The translations under genes and the position numbers were made by a program. This document shows positions 1-7,517 of a DNA stretch of 25,414 nucleotides, one piece after another. The number at the start of each line of letters is the position of its first letter. Position 1 is the stretch's first letter. The stretch is from JBCBXA01 sp039816825 (GTDB lineage Bacteria > Pseudomonadota > Alphaproteobacteria > Rhizobiales > Rhizobiaceae). The notes beneath the pieces are model-generated. The model ran no database searches, was not told where the DNA came from, and saw nothing but the letters and a program-made list of their open reading frames with translations. The DNA lies in contig JBCBXA010000037.1 in the NCBI GenBank assembly GCA_039816825.1, forward strand, positions 1-25,414. Reading direction: 5' to 3'.

Positions 1-738
1 GCGAAAACTCAGGCGGCTGGCGACATAGGCATTGCTGTCATCCAGACGCGCGAATGTGATCCGCAGCGTGTCGTTGTTTTTCAGGCGCTCAATGGACCGG
101 TCGTTGGGATCGTGACCAGCAATGGGGAGGTAACGCACTTTGCAGGTTACGGTAGGCCCCGAGACGCCTGATACGCCGGGTCCGCCCGCAGCTTCCAGGG
201 ACAGCCGCAAATCATAGACCTCGTTGCCGTCAAAAAGCCGGATCGTGCGGCCGCACACGCCGGGAAGATCATCCTTCATGTTCCGTGGCATGGTCACAAA
301 AAGACCGCTGGCCGGATCACGCGCACCCTCCAGGCTCTGCGACGTGATTGGCAACCGAACGGGGGACCGAACCTTCTCCGGTTCATGGCTCACACCAACA
401 ATATCGCCGCCCTTGTAGCGCATGGAGATCTGCTCTCGCTCATTCTTGCGCGTCTGGTCCGCAAAGTAGGACGATGGAACAATTCGGCCGTCCTTGCGGC
501 GGGAGCCCTTTACCGCCACCGTGCCGCGAAATTTGGCGAAAGCTGCGGCCAGACCCGCCGTCCGAACGGACCCATCGATGGCATAGCTCTCATCCTTGAG
601 AGACAGGTTGGACTGCATTGTGCCGATGGTGATGCCAGCGACGCTGGCTTTCCAGTTGACGGTCCAGCTCTGGGCATGGGCACCGCTTGTGAAAAGAACA
701 AAGGCGGCCAGAGCGGTGACGGAGAATTTCAACTTCAT
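1..738 (-). CDS. DUF3108-type periplasmic protein, 3' end cut by window edge
   Basis: This reading frame is open for 246 codons from an ATG at 738 to the left window edge with no stop, so the C-terminus is missing. The start is supported by an AAGGA ribosome binding site 6 bases upstream. The N-terminus is a clear Sec signal peptide: Lys-rich start, hydrophobic core, and GAHA just before a predicted cleavage near residue 22. The mature part is a beta-rich-looking protein (opening QSWTVNWKASVAGITIG) resembling DUF3108 family members, which are secreted proteins of unknown function. It is transcribed divergently from rpmB. In alphaproteobacteria DUF3108 genes often lie near rpmB and cobT, which fits this context. 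The family call rests on recognition of the overall pattern, not on a catalytic motif. No enzymatic role can be assigned. Confidence 0.75.
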   Translation of the reverse strand, partial: MKLKFSVTALAAFVLFTSGAHAQSWTVNWKASVAGITIGTMQSNLSLKDESYAIDGSVRTAGLAAAFAKFRGTVAVKGSRRKDGRIVPSSYFADQTRKNEREQISMRYKGGDIVGVSHEPEKVRSPVRLPITSQSLEGARDPASGLFVTMPRNMKDDLPGVCGRTIRLFDGNEVYDLRLSLEAAGGPGVSGVSGPTVTCKVRYLPIAGHDPNDRSIERLKNNDTLRITFARLDDSNAYVASRLSFR

Positions 739-873
739 GGGTGGTCCTTGATACACCTGCTCCACCGGGAACATGGTGTTGAATCTATCGGGGCCGCAGC
801 GCAATTGACGCCCCGTTTGCGGTATGGATATGGCAGGACCAACGCATCATTGAAATGGCATCTGGCTTGCGGG

Positions 874-902
874 TTGACGAAATCCCGCTCCGGCCATATG
901 AC
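874..902 (+). promoter_or_regulatory. possible sigma-70-type promoter for rpmB
   Basis: A TTGACG hexamer at 874-879 is followed after 17 bases by TATGAC at 897-902. This resembles the housekeeping promoter pattern of alphaproteobacteria. It lies about 60 bases before the rpmB start in the 227-base divergent gap between the DUF3108 gene and rpmB. The -10 match is only partial, so this is a tentative call. Confidence 0.35.
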
Positions 903-965
903 TCGCCCAGATCAAGCGGACGGAATGCGTCCGCTTTTGTACTTTCAGACATAATGGGTGATGTG

Positions 966-1256
966 ATGTCCCGCCGCTGCGAATTGACTGGCAAAGGTGT
1001 CCAGTCCGGAAACAATGTGAGCCATGCAAACAACAAGACGCGTCGCCGCTTCCTGCCTAACCTCGTCGATGTGACGCTCCTGAGCGAAAGCGTTGGCCAG
1101 AAATTCAAACTGCGCGTGTCCGCAAGTGCCCTGCGCACCGTCGAGCACCGCGGTGGTCTGGACGCCTTCATGACAAAGGCAAAAGTGGACGAGCTGTCCG
1201 CCAAGGCATTGAAGATCAAGCGTCAGATCGAAAAGAAGGCCGCTGAAGCCGCCTGA
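966..1256 (+). CDS. rpmB: 50S ribosomal protein L28
   Basis: This 96-residue protein is the large-subunit ribosomal protein L28. It opens with MSRRCELTGKGVQSGNNVSH, followed by NNKTRRRFLPNL, the standard bacterial L28 start. The C-terminal half is basic and helical and ends in a Lys/Ala-rich tail. The open frame extends upstream to 855, but the family begins at MSRRC, so I place the start at 966. An in-frame ATG at 954 would add only four residues. Length matches alphaproteobacterial L28 (about 95-100 residues). Only one of the family's usual zinc-ligand cysteines is present (Cys5), as in zinc-independent L28 forms. A strong terminator follows directly, so rpmB is probably transcribed alone. 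Confidence 0.97.
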   Translation: MSRRCELTGKGVQSGNNVSHANNKTRRRFLPNLVDVTLLSESVGQKFKLRVSASALRTVEHRGGLDAFMTKAKVDELSAKALKIKRQIEKKAAEAA

Positions 1257-1283
1257 TCAGACGCCTTTTCAATCCGGCATTTG

Positions 1284-1307
1284 AGCGGGCTCTCGGGCCC
1301 GCTTTTT
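1284..1307 (+). terminator. Rho-independent terminator after rpmB
   Basis: A perfect 7-bp stem (AGCGGGC at 1284-1290, GCCCGCT at 1297-1303) closes a 6-base loop and runs straight into five T residues. It sits 27 bases after the rpmB stop codon. It is the clearest intrinsic terminator in the window. Confidence 0.85.
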
Positions 1308-1398
1308 CATGCCTTCATATCGCAACCACGCTGGTGCCATCTCCCAGCTAGGCGCTCCGAAACGGATGTGCCTGAACCAAAAATGGAGCCTTTTGGCC

Positions 1399-2046
1399 AT
1401 GTCTACAAACACGCAATCAAACCCCACAGCACTGGTTTGGAAACTTGTGGCGGCGATGGCTTTTGTCGTCATCGCATCCAACATTCTGGTGCAATATCCG
1501 GTGCAAGCGCAGATTGGCGGCGTCAATCTCGGCGACATCCTCACCTGGGGCGCCTTCACCTACCCGGCAGCGTTTCTGGTTACGGATCTGAGCAACCGCG
1601 CGTTCGGCCCAGCCATTGCCCGGCGGGTTGTCGTCTTTGGTTTCACCCTGGCCGTTCTGCTGTCGATCTTCCTCGCAACGCCCCGCATCGCCATTGCTTC
1701 GGGCTCTGCATTTCTGGTGGCTCAACTGCTCGACGTGTCGGTGTTTGATCGACTGCGAAACGGCATCTGGTGGAAAGCACCGCTGGTATCGTCTTTGCTG
1801 GGCTCGGCCATCGACACAGTGATCTTCTTCTCCCTCGCCTTTGCGCCCATGTTTGGCTTCCTGGACCTGGGAGGCGCTGATGGATCGCTTGGCTTCCCTG
1901 CGCCGTTCCTCGGCATTGGTGGAGAAGTGCCACTTTGGACCTCGCTGGCCGTTGGAGATTTCCTTGTGAAGATTCTGGTGGGCGTGGCTCTTCTTGGCCC
2001 TTACGGGCTGCTACGCCGCCGGGTCAGAATGCAAGCCGCAGCCTAG
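1399..2046 (+). CDS. VUT family (YhhQ-type) queuosine precursor transporter
   Basis: This 215-residue integral membrane protein belongs to the VUT/DUF165 family. E. coli YhhQ of this family imports the queuosine precursors preQ0 and preQ1. The sequence has about six hydrophobic segments. It shows the family landmarks ASNILVQYPV near the N-terminus, LGDILTWGAFTYPAAFLVTD around residues 45-65, and a later AQLLDVSVFDRLR segment. The frame is open from 1309. I chose ATG 1399 because it has GGAG about 10 bases upstream and puts the first membrane segment at the usual distance. It follows the rpmB terminator, so it needs its own promoter. Its stop overlaps the stop of the convergent phytase-like gene by 4 bases. 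The substrate is inferred from family membership; no queuosine biosynthesis gene is in the window. Confidence 0.85.
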   Translation: MSTNTQSNPTALVWKLVAAMAFVVIASNILVQYPVQAQIGGVNLGDILTWGAFTYPAAFLVTDLSNRAFGPAIARRVVVFGFTLAVLLSIFLATPRIAIASGSAFLVAQLLDVSVFDRLRNGIWWKAPLVSSLLGSAIDTVIFFSLAFAPMFGFLDLGGADGSLGFPAPFLGIGGEVPLWTSLAVGDFLVKILVGVALLGPYGLLRRRVRMQAAA

Positions 2047-3056
2047 CGTTCATCACCGTCATACCGGAACTCCAGATAGACGGTTTGCTGCAGGAAGCTG
2101 AGATTGTCATCTGAGATGAGGCTGATGACGGTTTCGCCGTCGCGGCTCCGCCAGACGCTCATGCCCTCCATATTATCGATGGCCTGACCAAGGTCGGCCT
2201 CGAAAACGACGGGGCCATCCACCGTGGCACCGGGTCGAATGTCGGCCGGGTCGATCACCCGGATGCGCGCCCCGAGCCCCTGACCCAGACTGAACCGCCG
2301 CTCCAGCAAGAGCAGTCGGCCATCGGGCAGGAAGTCAGCGTCGGTGACGTTGAAGTCGTTCCGCGCCCTGACGAAAAATGTGCCCTGCTTTGGTCCTGAC
2401 ATGACGAAGGCAAAGAGATCTCCCGCACGGTTGATGCTGCCTTCGGAGATGGCCAGCAGCGTGTTTTCCCCAAGGCCGGCGCTGGGCGGCGCGGCGGCCA
2501 AGGCTTCCAGCCCCTCATTCTGGCGGAGTTCATGGACGGGGAAGGGATAGTTCAGATCGCGCAGTCCGGTCGGGCCGTTATTGCCGCGCAGATCGTAAGC
2601 GATGACCTTGTCCAGCCGCTCGAAGGAAACGAACGCTCTATCGCCGGTCACAGCCAGACCTTCAGCGTCCTTGTCACGCTTTCGCCGCGCAACCTGACCT
2701 CGCGCATCCGTAACATCTTCCATCATGCCGCGGATCATCATCGGCACTGCACCGCCTTGGCTGCGGGGCAGGCGAACACGAAGCCACTTTCCGCGGTCGC
2801 TGATCGCAAGCAGTGCCTCGCCTTCCCTAGCGATGCCCAGGCCCGAGAAACCACCGAACTCTGGGTGATCCGCTTTCAGCACACCGCCGCGCAGAAACGT
2901 CAGACTGCCAAATCGCGTCTGCTCGGGCTGCGACGGGTCAAAGGCGCTCACCGCCTCCCAGACGATCTCGATAGGTTGCTGGGAATAAGCACTGACCGGA
3001 GCCAACGCTATGAATGCGATGGCCAAAGCCTTCGCCAGTTGACGAAAGCCGGTCAC
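2043..3056 (-). CDS. esterase-like activity of phytase (phytase-like) family periplasmic protein
   Basis: This 337-residue secreted protein matches the phytase-like family (Pfam Phytase-like), a predicted beta-propeller fold. It has a signal peptide with likely cleavage around residue 26 (SAYS-QQ). Family-type blocks follow: FGGFSGLGIAREGEALLAISDRGKW near residues 66-90, DAEGLAV near 131, and NEGLEALA near 180. It starts with GTG at 3056, 5 bases after the cobT stop, so it is almost certainly translated in the same operon as cobT. Enzymatic activity for this family is poorly established, and I infer only a periplasmic hydrolase-like or binding role. The association with CobT suggests a shared envelope function, which is inference. 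It converges on the VUT transporter gene with a 4-base stop overlap. Confidence 0.8.
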   Translation of the reverse strand: MTGFRQLAKALAIAFIALAPVSAYSQQPIEIVWEAVSAFDPSQPEQTRFGSLTFLRGGVLKADHPEFGGFSGLGIAREGEALLAISDRGKWLRVRLPRSQGGAVPMMIRGMMEDVTDARGQVARRKRDKDAEGLAVTGDRAFVSFERLDKVIAYDLRGNNGPTGLRDLNYPFPVHELRQNEGLEALAAAPPSAGLGENTLLAISEGSINRAGDLFAFVMSGPKQGTFFVRARNDFNVTDADFLPDGRLLLLERRFSLGQGLGARIRVIDPADIRPGATVDGPVVFEADLGQAIDNMEGMSVWRSRDGETVISLISDDNLSFLQQTVYLEFRYDGDER

Positions 3057-3061
3057 GACGA

Positions 3062-5002
3062 TCAGCTCGCGCGTTTCAGGCGTCCCAGACCACGCCGCCC
3101 TGAGAGCTTTTCTTCGGTGAACAGTTCGGCCAGCTGGTCGGTCATGGCTCCGGCCAGTTCCTCGGCATCCAGAATCGTCACGGCACGGCGATAGTAGCGC
3201 GTCACGTCATGGCCGATGCCGATGGCCAGAAGCTCAACGGGGCTCTTGTCCTCGATCTCGGAAATCACGTAGCGCAGGTGTTTCTCGAGGTAATTGCCGG
3301 GGTTCACCGAGAGTGTGGAATCATCCACCGGCGCGCCATCCGAGATCATCATCAGGATCTTGCGCTGTTCAGGCCGGTTGATCAGGCGCTCATGCGCCCA
3401 TGTCAGCGCTTCGCCGTCAATGTTTTCCTTCAGATGGCCTTCGCGCATCATCAGGCCCAGATTGTTTCGGGCGCGGCGCCACGGGGCATCAGCTGCCTTA
3501 TAGATGATATGCCGCAGATCATTGAGCCGGCCCGGGCCAGCTGGCTTGCCCGCCTGCAACCATTTCTCGCGCGCCGAGCCGCCTTTCCATGCGCGGGTGG
3601 TGAAGCCGAGAATCTCGACCTTCACGCCACATCGCTCAAGGGTCCGCGCCAGAATGTCAGCACAGGTGGCAGCCACAGTAATGGGCCGACCGCGCATGGA
3701 GCCGGAATTGTCGAGGAGGAGGGTCACCACCGTGTCGCGGAACTCGGTGTCCTGCTCCATTTTGAAGGAGAGCGGCTGCATAGGATCAGTGACCACCCTC
3801 ACGAGGCGGGCCGAATCCAGATAACCCTCTTCGAGGTCAAAGTCCCAGGAGCGGTTCTGCTGGGCCAGCAATTTGCGCTGAAGGCGGTTCGCCAGACGGC
3901 CCACAACGCCCTGAATGTTGGTGAGCTGCTTGTCGAGAAAGGCGCGCAGGCGGGCCAGTTCGGCCTCGTCGCACAGCTCTTCCGCCTTCAGGACTTCATC
4001 GAACTCGTTCGTGTAGACGGAGTAGTCGAGGTCAGGCGGCGTGGAACCAAACGGAATATCTGGTCTCTGCGGCTCGCCGGGCGTCTCGGCTTCAGCGTCC
4101 GTGTCGTCGCTCATGTCATCGTCTGACATGTCCTGCGACTGCATTTCGCCTTCCTGCTCCTCCTCGGAGAACTCATCGCTCTCCTCCGGCATCGCATCTT
4201 CGGAAGACGCGTCCATTTCCTCGTTTTCACGATTGGTGTCGTCGGAATCGGACTCGTCGTTTTCGCTCTCGGCTTCCTGTTCCTCGTCTTCGGTGTCGTC
4301 TTCGCGCTCACCAAGCTCATCTGCCAACTCAAGGCTGGAGATCAGGTCGCGGACGGAATCAGCAAAAGCCTGCTGGTCATCAATATTGCCGATCAGATTG
4401 TCGAGATTGTCGCCGGCGCGCTCCTCAATCCATTCCTGCCAGAGGTCGAGCATGGCGACGCTCTCCGGCGGGTGGGCTTTGCGGGTCAGCTTCTGCCGCA
4501 CCAGAAGCGACAGTGCCTCCTCCATGGGAACCTGGGTCCGGTCCGCCGCCGCATGATAACCCGAGCGCACGATGCGGTCGCACAGCATGGCATCCAGATT
4601 GTAAGACACGCCGGGCATGGCGTTGGAGCCAATGGCCTCGACACGAGCCTGCTCCACGGCATCGTAGACCGCCCGGGCGTTTGGGCCGACCGGCGCGTTG
4701 CGATTGTGCATGGCCAAGTCATGGACCGAGCGGCGCAAAGCCATCGCATCGGATGTGCCACGGGCAACAAGAACATCGTTCATCGAGGCCCGCTTGGGCA
4801 GGTCCTGAAGTCGCGCTGTATCGCCCGACATCATGGCCCTGTCCTTGGTGAACATCACATCCACTTCACCATCTTCAGCCAGGGCTCGAAGGCAGGCCTC
4901 CGTTGCGCGCTTGAACGGCTCGGGATCCGTCTTCGGCGCACCGGGGGCGCGGGTGGAGTTGTCACCCATGCCAGCGGACGAAGGTTTGGGAAGTTTGTTC
5001 AT
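3062..5002 (-). CDS. cobT: CobT, VWA-domain partner of the CobS AAA+ ATPase
   Basis: This 646-residue protein is CobT. In classical B12 producers it forms a complex with CobS that drives ATP-dependent cobalt insertion by CobN. The N-terminal half (residues about 25-225) is the CobT-specific domain. A highly acidic Asp/Glu/Ser linker spans about 230-307. The C-terminal von Willebrand A domain carries the MIDAS motif DNSGSM starting at Asp431, with later ISDGAPVDDS and IGIGHDVTRYY blocks. Length matches known CobT proteins (about 630). A GTG two codons upstream (5008) is possible. I prefer ATG 5002 because it overlaps the stop of the preceding small gene as ATGA. No cobN or other corrin-ring gene is in the window, so the role here may not be B12 synthesis. 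Confidence 0.93.
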   Translation of the reverse strand: MNKLPKPSSAGMGDNSTRAPGAPKTDPEPFKRATEACLRALAEDGEVDVMFTKDRAMMSGDTARLQDLPKRASMNDVLVARGTSDAMALRRSVHDLAMHNRNAPVGPNARAVYDAVEQARVEAIGSNAMPGVSYNLDAMLCDRIVRSGYHAAADRTQVPMEEALSLLVRQKLTRKAHPPESVAMLDLWQEWIEERAGDNLDNLIGNIDDQQAFADSVRDLISSLELADELGEREDDTEDEEQEAESENDESDSDDTNRENEEMDASSEDAMPEESDEFSEEEQEGEMQSQDMSDDDMSDDTDAEAETPGEPQRPDIPFGSTPPDLDYSVYTNEFDEVLKAEELCDEAELARLRAFLDKQLTNIQGVVGRLANRLQRKLLAQQNRSWDFDLEEGYLDSARLVRVVTDPMQPLSFKMEQDTEFRDTVVTLLLDNSGSMRGRPITVAATCADILARTLERCGVKVEILGFTTRAWKGGSAREKWLQAGKPAGPGRLNDLRHIIYKAADAPWRRARNNLGLMMREGHLKENIDGEALTWAHERLINRPEQRKILMMISDGAPVDDSTLSVNPGNYLEKHLRYVISEIEDKSPVELLAIGIGHDVTRYYRRAVTILDAEELAGAMTDQLAELFTEEKLSGRRGLGRLKRAS

Positions 5003-5385
5003 TCGCACCGGCCCGCTTCAATTTTCTGTGCGATCTCGACTGCGATCTGAGCACTGAAATCGCCGGACACCTCCATCGCGCCTGCAAGAATAGGCGATAT
5101 CAGACGCGGTCGGGTCAGCACCTGACCGCAGTGAACTATCGAAACATAGGCACCGATCAGTTGAGTGGAGAACTCGGCGAGCTTTGCAGAGCCCACAGCG
5201 TCAAGCCGCACTCTGAATCCTGTTTGCTGATCTCTACCAACAAAAGCGTCAACTCTTTCAACGCTGGCACTGAAGTCCACGGATTGCGTCTCGGCCTTCA
5301 ATAGAAAGGTCTGAGCATGGGATGCAGTCGTGGCTGTCCATGCGAAAATGGCGACGGTTGCAATGAATGTGACGACCGCACTCAC
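4999..5385 (-). CDS. small secreted protein with SecD P1-head-like domain, between cobS and cobT
   Basis: This 128-residue protein has a signal peptide (hydrophobic residues 3-20, predicted cleavage after ASHA near residue 24). The mature domain of about 100 residues resembles the periplasmic P1 head subdomain of SecD. The shared pattern is DQQTG at 52-56, then an F/V-R-L-D strand, then YVSIVHCGQVL near 80-90 (SecD: FAIVLDxxVIxAP), then SPILAGAMEVSGDF near 97-110 (SecD: PIxGGxGQISGNF), then a final helix ending EIAQKIEAG. None of the SecD transmembrane segments is present. Cys86 and Cys127 could form a disulfide. It starts with GTG overlapping the cobS stop as GTGA and ends overlapping the cobT ATG as ATGA, so its translation is coupled to both. 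The domain match is by eye, and the function is unknown. Confidence 0.8.
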   Translation of the reverse strand: MSAVVTFIATVAIFAWTATTASHAQTFLLKAETQSVDFSASVERVDAFVGRDQQTGFRVRLDAVGSAKLAEFSTQLIGAYVSIVHCGQVLTRPRLISPILAGAMEVSGDFSAQIAVEIAQKIEAGRCE

Positions 5386-6377
5386 CCCAGCACCAAATTC
5401 ACAGTGCTCTCCGCCAGTTCTTCGCCGAACGCCCGCTGATAGAACTCAGCAATCGTCGGGCGCTCAAGTTCATCGCATTTGTTGAGGAAGGTCAGCCGGA
5501 ACGCCATGGAAATATCACCAAAGATCGATGCATTCTCGGCCCATGTGATCACCGTACGCGGGCTCATGACGGTGGAGATGTCGCCATTGATGAACGCGGA
5601 GCGCGTCATCTCGGCGACCCTTACCATCGAGCCTACCGTTTCCCGGCCTTCGTTCGTGCGGAACTTCTCATTTTTGGACAGCACGACACCAACCTCGTGC
5701 TCGAACGGAAGGTAGTTGAGCTGGGTCACGATGGACCAGCGGTCCATCTGCGCCTGGTTGATCTGCTGCGTGCCGTGATAAAGGCCCGTCGTGTCACCGA
5801 GACCCACAGTGTTTGCCGTAGCAAAAATGCGGAAGCACGGGTGTGGCTCGATCACACGGCTTTGGTCGAGCAGGGTCAGACGACCCGATGATTCGAGCAC
5901 GCGCTGGATCACGAACATCACGTCCGGGCGGCCTGCATCATACTCGTCAAACACGAGGGCCACATTGTTCTGATAGGCCCAGGGCAGGATCCCGTCCTTG
6001 AACTCGGTCACCTGCTTGCCGTCCTGAAGAACGATGGCGTCCTTGCCGACAAGATCGATGCGGCTCACATGGCTGTCGAGGTTGATACGAACGCAGGGCC
6101 AGTTGAGGCGGGACGCCACCTGCTCGATATGGGTCGACTTGCCCGTACCGTGATAGCCGGTCACCATCACGCGGCGATTGTGGGCGAAGCCTGCCAAGAT
6201 CGCGAGCGTTGTCGGTTTGTCGAACAGATAGTCAGGGTCCGCAGCCGGCACGTGTTCCGTGCGCTGGGAATAGGCCGGCACTTCCATTTGGCTTTCAAAG
6301 CCGAAAATATCCGAGACCTTTACGGTCGTGTCCGGCATGCCGATGGTTTCGTCCATGCGGATCGCTGCGTTCGCCAT
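5382..6377 (-). CDS. cobS: CobS, AAA+ ATPase of MoxR type
   Basis: This 331-residue protein is CobS, a MoxR-like AAA+ ATPase. It assembles into rings with CobT and, in B12 producers, powers the aerobic cobaltochelatase. Visible motifs are Walker A GYHGTGKS at 74-81, Walker B LVFDEYD at 141-147, sensor-1 FATANT around 185-190, and the DRW arginine near 213. The N-terminal region with VSDIFGF is the CobS signature. Length equals that of known CobS proteins (about 330). ATG 6377 follows an AAGGGG ribosome binding site. It lies 51 bases downstream of the J-domain gene and leads the cobS - SecD-head-like - cobT - phytase-like run. The identity is firm. Whether its physiological target is cobaltochelatase or another client is open. 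Confidence 0.95.
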   Translation of the reverse strand: MANAAIRMDETIGMPDTTVKVSDIFGFESQMEVPAYSQRTEHVPAADPDYLFDKPTTLAILAGFAHNRRVMVTGYHGTGKSTHIEQVASRLNWPCVRINLDSHVSRIDLVGKDAIVLQDGKQVTEFKDGILPWAYQNNVALVFDEYDAGRPDVMFVIQRVLESSGRLTLLDQSRVIEPHPCFRIFATANTVGLGDTTGLYHGTQQINQAQMDRWSIVTQLNYLPFEHEVGVVLSKNEKFRTNEGRETVGSMVRVAEMTRSAFINGDISTVMSPRTVITWAENASIFGDISMAFRLTFLNKCDELERPTIAEFYQRAFGEELAESTVNLVLG

Positions 6378-6428
6378 GATAACCCCTTGAATGTTCCTAC
6401 GGCCTTCGCGTTCAAATGCTTACTGTTA

Positions 6429-7112
6429 TCAGCACAGATTGGCGGCTTTGAGCTGTTTGTATGCTTTGATGATGTCGGCGAGACGGTCCTCATTGGTCCT
6501 GTCTCCGCCATTGGCATCCGGGTGATAGCGCTTCACCAGATCCTTATACTTCGCCTTGATGTCATCAGACGTCGCTGCCGCGCTGAGCCCCAAGGTCTCC
6601 ATGGCTTTCCGTTCCAGCGGCTTGAGCTTGCGAACGCGTGGACCGGAGGACCCCCGAACAGGCCGAACGCCAGCGGCTCTTGCCCGGAAGCCATAGGGAT
6701 CGCGCAGGCGGGCCTTTTCCGCGTCCGCGCCACTGCGATGCTCTGACTTATCGGGCGGCAGGTCGCCTTTCCGATTCGTGCCCATGGCCCATGTCGGGCG
6801 GTGACCGGTGGCGGCTTCTTTTTGAAACCGGGCGATCGACTCTTTGTCGAGGCCCTGGAAGTAATTGTAATTCTTGTTGTATTCCCGCACGTGGTCGAAA
6901 CAGAACCAGACATATTGGCCGTCGCTGTCACGGCCCATGGGTGCTTTGTGCGTTGCGGGTTTGTTGCAACCTTCCCAAGCGCAAATCGGCCCCTCCAGCT
7001 TCGCATTGGGCGCTTTTGCGTTCTTCTTGACGCGGATTTTGTCGAAATATTTGGAGGTTGGTTCCATCAGATCCGTTATGGCGTTTGAACGCGACAGATC
7101 AAGCCGAGCCAT
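6429..7112 (-). CDS. J-domain protein with N-terminal CxxxxC/CxxH metal-site-like region
   Basis: This 227-residue protein ends in a J domain (about residues 168-224) with the HPD motif at 197-199, the part that stimulates DnaK-type Hsp70 ATPase. The N-terminal region carries CAWEGC (Cys44, Cys49) and CFDH (Cys71, His74) in a zinc-finger-like arrangement, followed by VREYNKNYNYF. This architecture is a widespread alphaproteobacterial J-domain protein without an assigned client. The frame is open further upstream, but that extension would run antisense into bolA. I favour ATG 7112. ATG 7067 (starting MEPTSKYF, 212 residues) is a real alternative, and neither has a strong ribosome binding site. 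It is the first gene of the cobS/cobT direction and is divergent from bolA. Metal binding is inferred from residue spacing. Confidence 0.85.
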   Translation of the reverse strand: MARLDLSRSNAITDLMEPTSKYFDKIRVKKNAKAPNAKLEGPICAWEGCNKPATHKAPMGRDSDGQYVWFCFDHVREYNKNYNYFQGLDKESIARFQKEAATGHRPTWAMGTNRKGDLPPDKSEHRSGADAEKARLRDPYGFRARAAGVRPVRGSSGPRVRKLKPLERKAMETLGLSAAATSDDIKAKYKDLVKRYHPDANGGDRTNEDRLADIIKAYKQLKAANLC

Positions 7113-7232
7113 CGCCGCAGTGCTGTCAGTGATCCGGCGACGAGGCTGGGGGCAGGGTCGCCAAAGGCACCGGTTTCTGCCACGATTCCGGATGAAGTTA
7201 AAGGCCAATGGGCCGAGAAGAGAGAGCCACAT

Positions 7233-7517
7233 ATGAAAGAGCACCCTGCCGGATCGATTGCCGCCAAAATTGACGAGAAATTGCGCGCGGCCCTGGAGCC
7301 CACATCGCTGGAAGTCATCAATGAGAGCCACATGCATGCGGGGCACGCAGGCGACAATGGGACAGGAGAAAGCCACTTCCGCATCCGCATTCTGGCCAAG
7401 AGTCTCGGCGGCAAGACACGTGTCGCCCAGCACAGAGAGATCAACTCAATCCTGGCCGATGAGCTCAAGGGAGCCGTGCACGCGCTGGCGATCGACGTGA
7501 AGCGCAGCGAAGCCTAA
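7233..7517 (+). CDS. bolA: BolA family protein
   Basis: This 94-residue protein is a BolA-family member. It shows the hallmark SHMHAGH block (His33, His35, His38) and the C-terminal KTRVAQHREI stretch, whose His67 corresponds to the conserved cluster-ligand histidine. BolA proteins act with monothiol glutaredoxins in iron-sulfur cluster handling, and some affect cell shape and stress responses. The ATG at 7233 is preceded by a purine-rich AAGAGAGAG. The gene is divergent from the J-domain gene and its stop overlaps that of the convergent pcs by 4 bases. No glutaredoxin gene is in the window. The family call is secure; the BolA subclass is not resolved here. Confidence 0.93.
   Translation: MKEHPAGSIAAKIDEKLRAALEPTSLEVINESHMHAGHAGDNGTGESHFRIRILAKSLGGKTRVAQHREINSILADELKGAVHALAIDVKRSEA

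Noticed and set aside
1308..1398. Possible preQ1 riboswitch before the queuosine-precursor transporter
   Set aside because: I could not see a convincing preQ1 aptamer pattern in these 91 bases.
3209..4126. 305-codon plus-strand open frame opposite cobT
   Set aside because: It is antisense to a firmly identified CobT with a full VWA domain; long antisense frames are common in high-GC genes and it shows no recognisable domain.
4041..4556. Serine-rich plus-strand frame
   Set aside because: The Ser runs are the complement of the Asp/Glu-coding acidic linker of CobT, not a real low-complexity protein.
7113..7433. Upstream extension of the J-domain frame
   Set aside because: The extra codons run antisense through bolA and match nothing; family-like sequence begins only near 7112 or 7067.
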